A program made the position numbers and the translations under genes. This document shows positions 60,332-64,000 of a stretch of 64,000 nucleotides of DNA, one piece after another. Under the pieces are notes generated by a model. It made no database searches. It saw only the letters and a program-made list of their open reading frames with translations, and was not told where the DNA came from. The first letter of the stretch is position 1, and the number at the start of each line of letters is the position of its first letter. The DNA is from Trachythela sp. YZ-2020. Taxonomy: Eukaryota; Cnidaria; Anthozoa; Malacalcyonacea; Clavulariidae. The DNA is taken from contig JADLSH010000195.1 in the NCBI GenBank assembly GCA_016169945.1, positions 62,001-126,000 on the forward strand, given 5' to 3'.

Positions 60332-60489
60332 ATTTACAAGAGAGTGCTAGGCCTATATATATATTACAAATTTATTAAAACGGTTACAAAATTCAATTAC
60401 ACGAATAAGAGAAAAGAAGAGAAAACAACATGTCAGTATAGAATAGTTAGTAACAAGTTAATTAACTACACACGTAAAAATCTCACATC

Positions 60490-60830
60490 TTGTTGACAAG
60501 TTGTTGGCTTAACAAGCTTGTAGCAAGGTTGTTGACAAGTTGTAACAAGCTTGTCATTTTATCAAGCTATAGCAAACTTGTGTCATCAAGCTTGCTACAA
60601 CTTGTTGGTTTGCAGACTTGTAGCAAGTTGTTGGAACAACTTGAATCAAGCTTGTTGAAACAAGCCATATCATGCGTGTTAGAACAACTTGTTGACAAGT
60701 TGATGTGGTCGTGAAGTTGTAACAAGTCCGTTTCAACAAGCTTGTAGCAATACTGTTTTAACAAGTATGTACCAAGAGTTGCGAACAACTTGTTACGGCA
60801 TTGTTAACGGCAACAGTTTTCATACAACAG
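60490..60830. repeat. CAAGCTTGTTGACAAGTTGT minisatellite, left
   Basis: Imperfect 12-16-bp units alternating ACAAGTTGTTG and ACAAGCTTGTAGC. Confidence 0.8.
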
Positions 60831-63479
60831 CTGAACCAATTTAAACTTGGCAAAACCGTATTTTATTGGTGGTTGCTAAGCGTTGTTATGCAGAATTAAA
60901 ATTATGGCGAAAGCAAGAAAAGCTGACTTTCAAGACTTCAAGTTTCTGTGGTTTCAACGGCAAAATCATATGGTTTAAATTTTCTTTATTTTGAAGTTTG
61001 AAGAGAAAAATTTCAAAAAAAATAGCTGGTATGTGTTATATTTTATAGCTAAGTTAGTGCGCTTGAGTAGATTTTGTAAAATTATCGCCTAAACATTACA
61101 GTTTTTTGTTTTCTAACACCCAAATATTATGTACAGTGCAGTATTTATGCTTGTAATCTTTGTATGTTAATATGCTTTATTGCTTTGGCTTTGAATACAA
61201 TATATTGCCTTCTGGTGGTACCTAGCAGAATGAAACCGTTGATTTCTCGCATTTAATTTACCCAGGCCCTGACTTAATTCAGTAAACAATATTCATTATT
61301 TATAAAAATAGCTCAAACTTCTGTACTCAGCAGCCTAATTTAACTGCCCCTGTCAGAGATAAAACTCTGGACAGGCATTTTATATGCAATGATCACTGAA
61401 TATTTTGTATTGAATTGCAAAATATATATTTTAGTAAACAAAATTCATATTAATTTGAAACCTTCTAGCATAAAACAGCTATCATATTTTTGCTGCTGGG
61501 TGTATTGAGTACTGATTGTCATGGTCTTTTGGTCTAATATTATTATTATTAAAAAGCAAATTTAATTGGGGTATGGGATCTGCCTTGCCCATAAATATCA
61601 ACATATATTGTCGTGGTCAAGGCATTTCAGACCATAAATCAATTGAAAGGCATGGCACATGCAGAACCTGGGGGCTGTATGACATATTAAATTTCCAAAC
61701 AGTAGCCAAAAATAGGCATAACTTAAAAAGAGGGGGTCTAAACTCAAGAAGGGTTCTACTTGATTTTGACTGGAATACTGCTGCCATGAATAGTCTGGGA
61801 GCCAGGTGGGTCAGGTATAACAGGTTTATTATTACAATATACAGAATTTCGAGAAGAATAAGAAACATGATATGCGGGGCCTATAAACAATAGAACAGGC
61901 AAATTTATGAATGACTACTAACTGGGTATAATTTTATATAGGTACAGTGGCTTTCTTAACATGGTGGTATCTGGAGGGAAATTATGGCAGATCCACAAGA
62001 ATATCAAATAAAGAAATTTGCGGTTCTTCATGGAAGGAGTGCAACCATCCTCAGAAAGGAAAATGTTTAGTAAATGAAGTGACCGAACTATTACAGACAG
62101 AAGATTGACGCAGACAAGTAATTGAAATATACAGGGATTGGCCAGTTTATTTTCATTAAATTAAATTTTTAACACCGTTCTACTCTTTAAATACTATTCA
62201 TATATACATGTAGTACAACATATATCCTAATAATCCTATTATTATTCTCCACATAAACCATAATTTAGGGGTGTATAGGACATGGCCAGTCTTTTGATTC
62301 CAATAATTATATAATTATAATCATTGAACAGAAGCCCTGAATCTGAGAAAAAAATAGCCATACAACTACTATTATATCAAAAGCATTTAAAGGTCTGAGT
62401 GTTTAAGTTTTGTTCTAAAACAAGCAACTTCAAGTTCTAGTTGCATGATTATCTCTTTGCACACCAGTCAATGTAAGCCTTGCCCACCCCAGGGCACAGA
62501 TAGGATTTTTGAAGCTGGGGAAAGCTTATGTGCAGTCGGGGGGAGGTAGGGGATGTAAATTGACTGGTGCATAATATCTTTGTAACCAAATTCTTCCTAC
62601 AGATTATTTCCATCTTGGATTTATACCTAAATCACAATTAAGAAAGGTTGCATTAATGTTTCCTAAAAATGCTGCTGTGGGTTTGTGTTGGAACTACAAT
62701 AAAGTCTGAAAAGTTCAAAATATGCCAATGTTCAGAGAAAAGGCCATTCTCATGCTACTGCACGACCGCCTGAGTGTTTTGAGTCTTTTTAGGTACAGTA
62801 GTTTCAAAAAACCCATGGCAGCTGATTCTTACAAAAGTATAAAACCCTTTATTATAAAATTTATTACAGTGAAATCCGGTGTTCTGTTACAACTTACAAG
62901 CAACATTTGAAATATTGTCTCACACAATATTGATTTGGAGATTGCTCTGTGCAATTTGCAACCGACATGAACAAATTGCATATTGAAATTCACAACCAAT
63001 GTCCTGATTTGACTGTAATATTAAATACTGGTAACAATGACATATATATTGACATTGACATGCAACCCTTGTCCCTTGATTTGTATTAATGAAGGCAAAA
63101 GAGAGACAGTTTTGTAATTGTGCCACGAGAACATAATCTATTGTACATTATTTCATTTTTGAATGCCTGTATCACAAGGCCCCGACAAAGGTTGCACTGT
63201 CAGTTTGTCAACTCCATCAAAACACGATATTGAAATAGAATACTCTGAAAAAACCCACTCGGCAAAATATGTAAATGATAGTTTTACCTTTGTATTTAAA
63301 TCTGCAGTTTATGTATTTACTAATATTTGTTCTCTTCTTTCAAAAGAATATGAAATTTTAAGCAAAGTTTGTGTTGTGTGTTTTTTTTTATCGCTTCCCC
63401 CCCGGAAAACACGCGAACACACACGCGTGTTTTCTGGATAATATTCGCGGGCTTTTGCGTGGGTTTACGCGAGCCGCCA

Positions 63480-63760
63480 TGTTTGTTACAAACTTGTTGA
63501 ATCGAGCTTGTCACGGATTGATTTCGACAAGCTTGCTACAGCTCCGTGTCAACAAACCTGTACCAAGTTGTTGACAAGCTTGCTACAACCTTGTTGGCAA
63601 CAACCTTGCTACGGCTCTGTCACAACAACCTTGCTGCAAGAACGGGAACAAGTTGTTACAAGGCTGTTTCAACATCATGGGACAAGCAGTGCGAACACAT
63701 CCTGTTGACAAGATGTTGATGCAGACTTGCTACAAGTCTGCTGCAGGTTTGTTACAACTT
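63480..63760. repeat. CAAGCTTGCTACAACTTGTTG minisatellite, right
   Basis: The same unit family as 60490-60830 in reverse orientation. Confidence 0.8.
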
Positions 63761-64000
63761 GTGCGTTTTTACGTGCTAGTTGTCAGTGTTAGTAATTAGA
63801 CCTATGCATATGCGTGCCAGCTAGGTAATTAACTTGCATAGGTCTAATTACTAACGCTGACAACTGGTTAATTAACTTGTTATAACTAACTATTCTATAC
63901 TCACATGTTGTTTTCTCTTCTTTTCTCTTATTCGTGTATTTGAATTTTGTAACCGTTTTAATAAATTTGTAATATATATATAGCACTCTCTTGTAAATAA

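Larger units (their letters stand above)
60332..64000. mobile_element. Long-inverted-repeat element running off the right edge
   Basis: The left arm 60332-60480 (TTATTTACAAGAGAGTGCTA, ACAAATTTATTAAAACGGTTAC, CGAATAAGAGAAAAGAAGAG) is matched inverted at 63776-64000. Inside each arm is an array of ACAAGCTTGTTGACAAGTTGT-like units (60490-60830 and 63480-63760), in opposite orientation. The 2.6-kb interior has no recognisable transposase; an open frame at 61516-61893 has no known features. The right end lies at or beyond the window edge. Confidence 0.75.

Noticed and set aside
61516..61893. 125-residue ORF inside the right-edge element
   Set aside because: No recognisable domain, and it overlaps AT-rich sequence; support is too weak to call a gene.

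Overview
The window is animal genomic DNA, AT-rich, with spliced genes and many eukaryotic transposons (Penelope, Harbinger, THAP-type transposase, REL-endonuclease and CR1/Jockey-like LINEs, Polinton/Maverick, several MITEs). The mix suggests an aquatic invertebrate, perhaps a cnidarian. That is inferred from element types only; no rRNA or other taxonomic marker is present.

The centrepiece is a complete Polinton/Maverick (polintovirus/adintovirus-like) at 6088-26625, 20,538 bp. It has 168-bp terminal inverted repeats that look identical by eye, AGTAGT termini and a 6-bp target duplication, CACGTC (6082-6087 and 26626-26631). It carries 23 tightly packed genes: protein-primed DNA polymerase B, retroviral-type integrase, A32-like packaging ATPase, candidate major and minor capsid proteins, three tandem fibre-like proteins (one collagen-like), a PCNA-like sliding clamp, a BRO-N protein, a coiled-coil membrane protein and small membrane, Cys-rich and zinc-finger proteins. 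Nineteen of the 23 starts are preceded closely by AATAAA, and most gene ends carry a short perfect hairpin. A 945-bp repeat array lies between the integrase and the divergent genes. No separate Ulp1/adenain-type protease was recognised.

The Polinton sits in one arm of a larger inverted-repeat (foldback-like) element (5748-29781). The other arm holds the uninterrupted empty site at 29438-29443.

Layout: 1-1835, decayed Penelope-like retroelement; 2440-5747, decayed Harbinger (Myb/SANT gene plus transposase); 5748-29781, foldback element with nested Polinton; 30110-31740, decayed R2-like LINE; 31697-39293, CR1/Jockey-like LINE split by a 6,225-bp palindromic element (32043-38267). That element also has AGTAGT ends and a 6-bp duplication (TGCAAT), and carries two inverted copies of a three-ORF set, including a GRF zinc finger. 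Next come one isolated proprotein-convertase-like exon (39557-39751), a decayed THAP-domain transposase (40862-44140), satellites and MITEs, an intact three-exon P2X7-C-terminal-domain gene on the minus strand (52218-53258), more MITEs, and a long-inverted-repeat element running off the right edge (60332-64000).

Functionally the Polinton encodes a self-contained cycle: integration (integrase), replication (PolB plus clamp, possible OB-fold factors), virion assembly (capsid proteins, ATPase) and surface spikes (fibre trio). The palindromic element lacks any integrase or polymerase and shares the Polinton end signature, so it may depend on Polinton-type integrase. Assignments rest on motif reading by eye; none was checked by database search.
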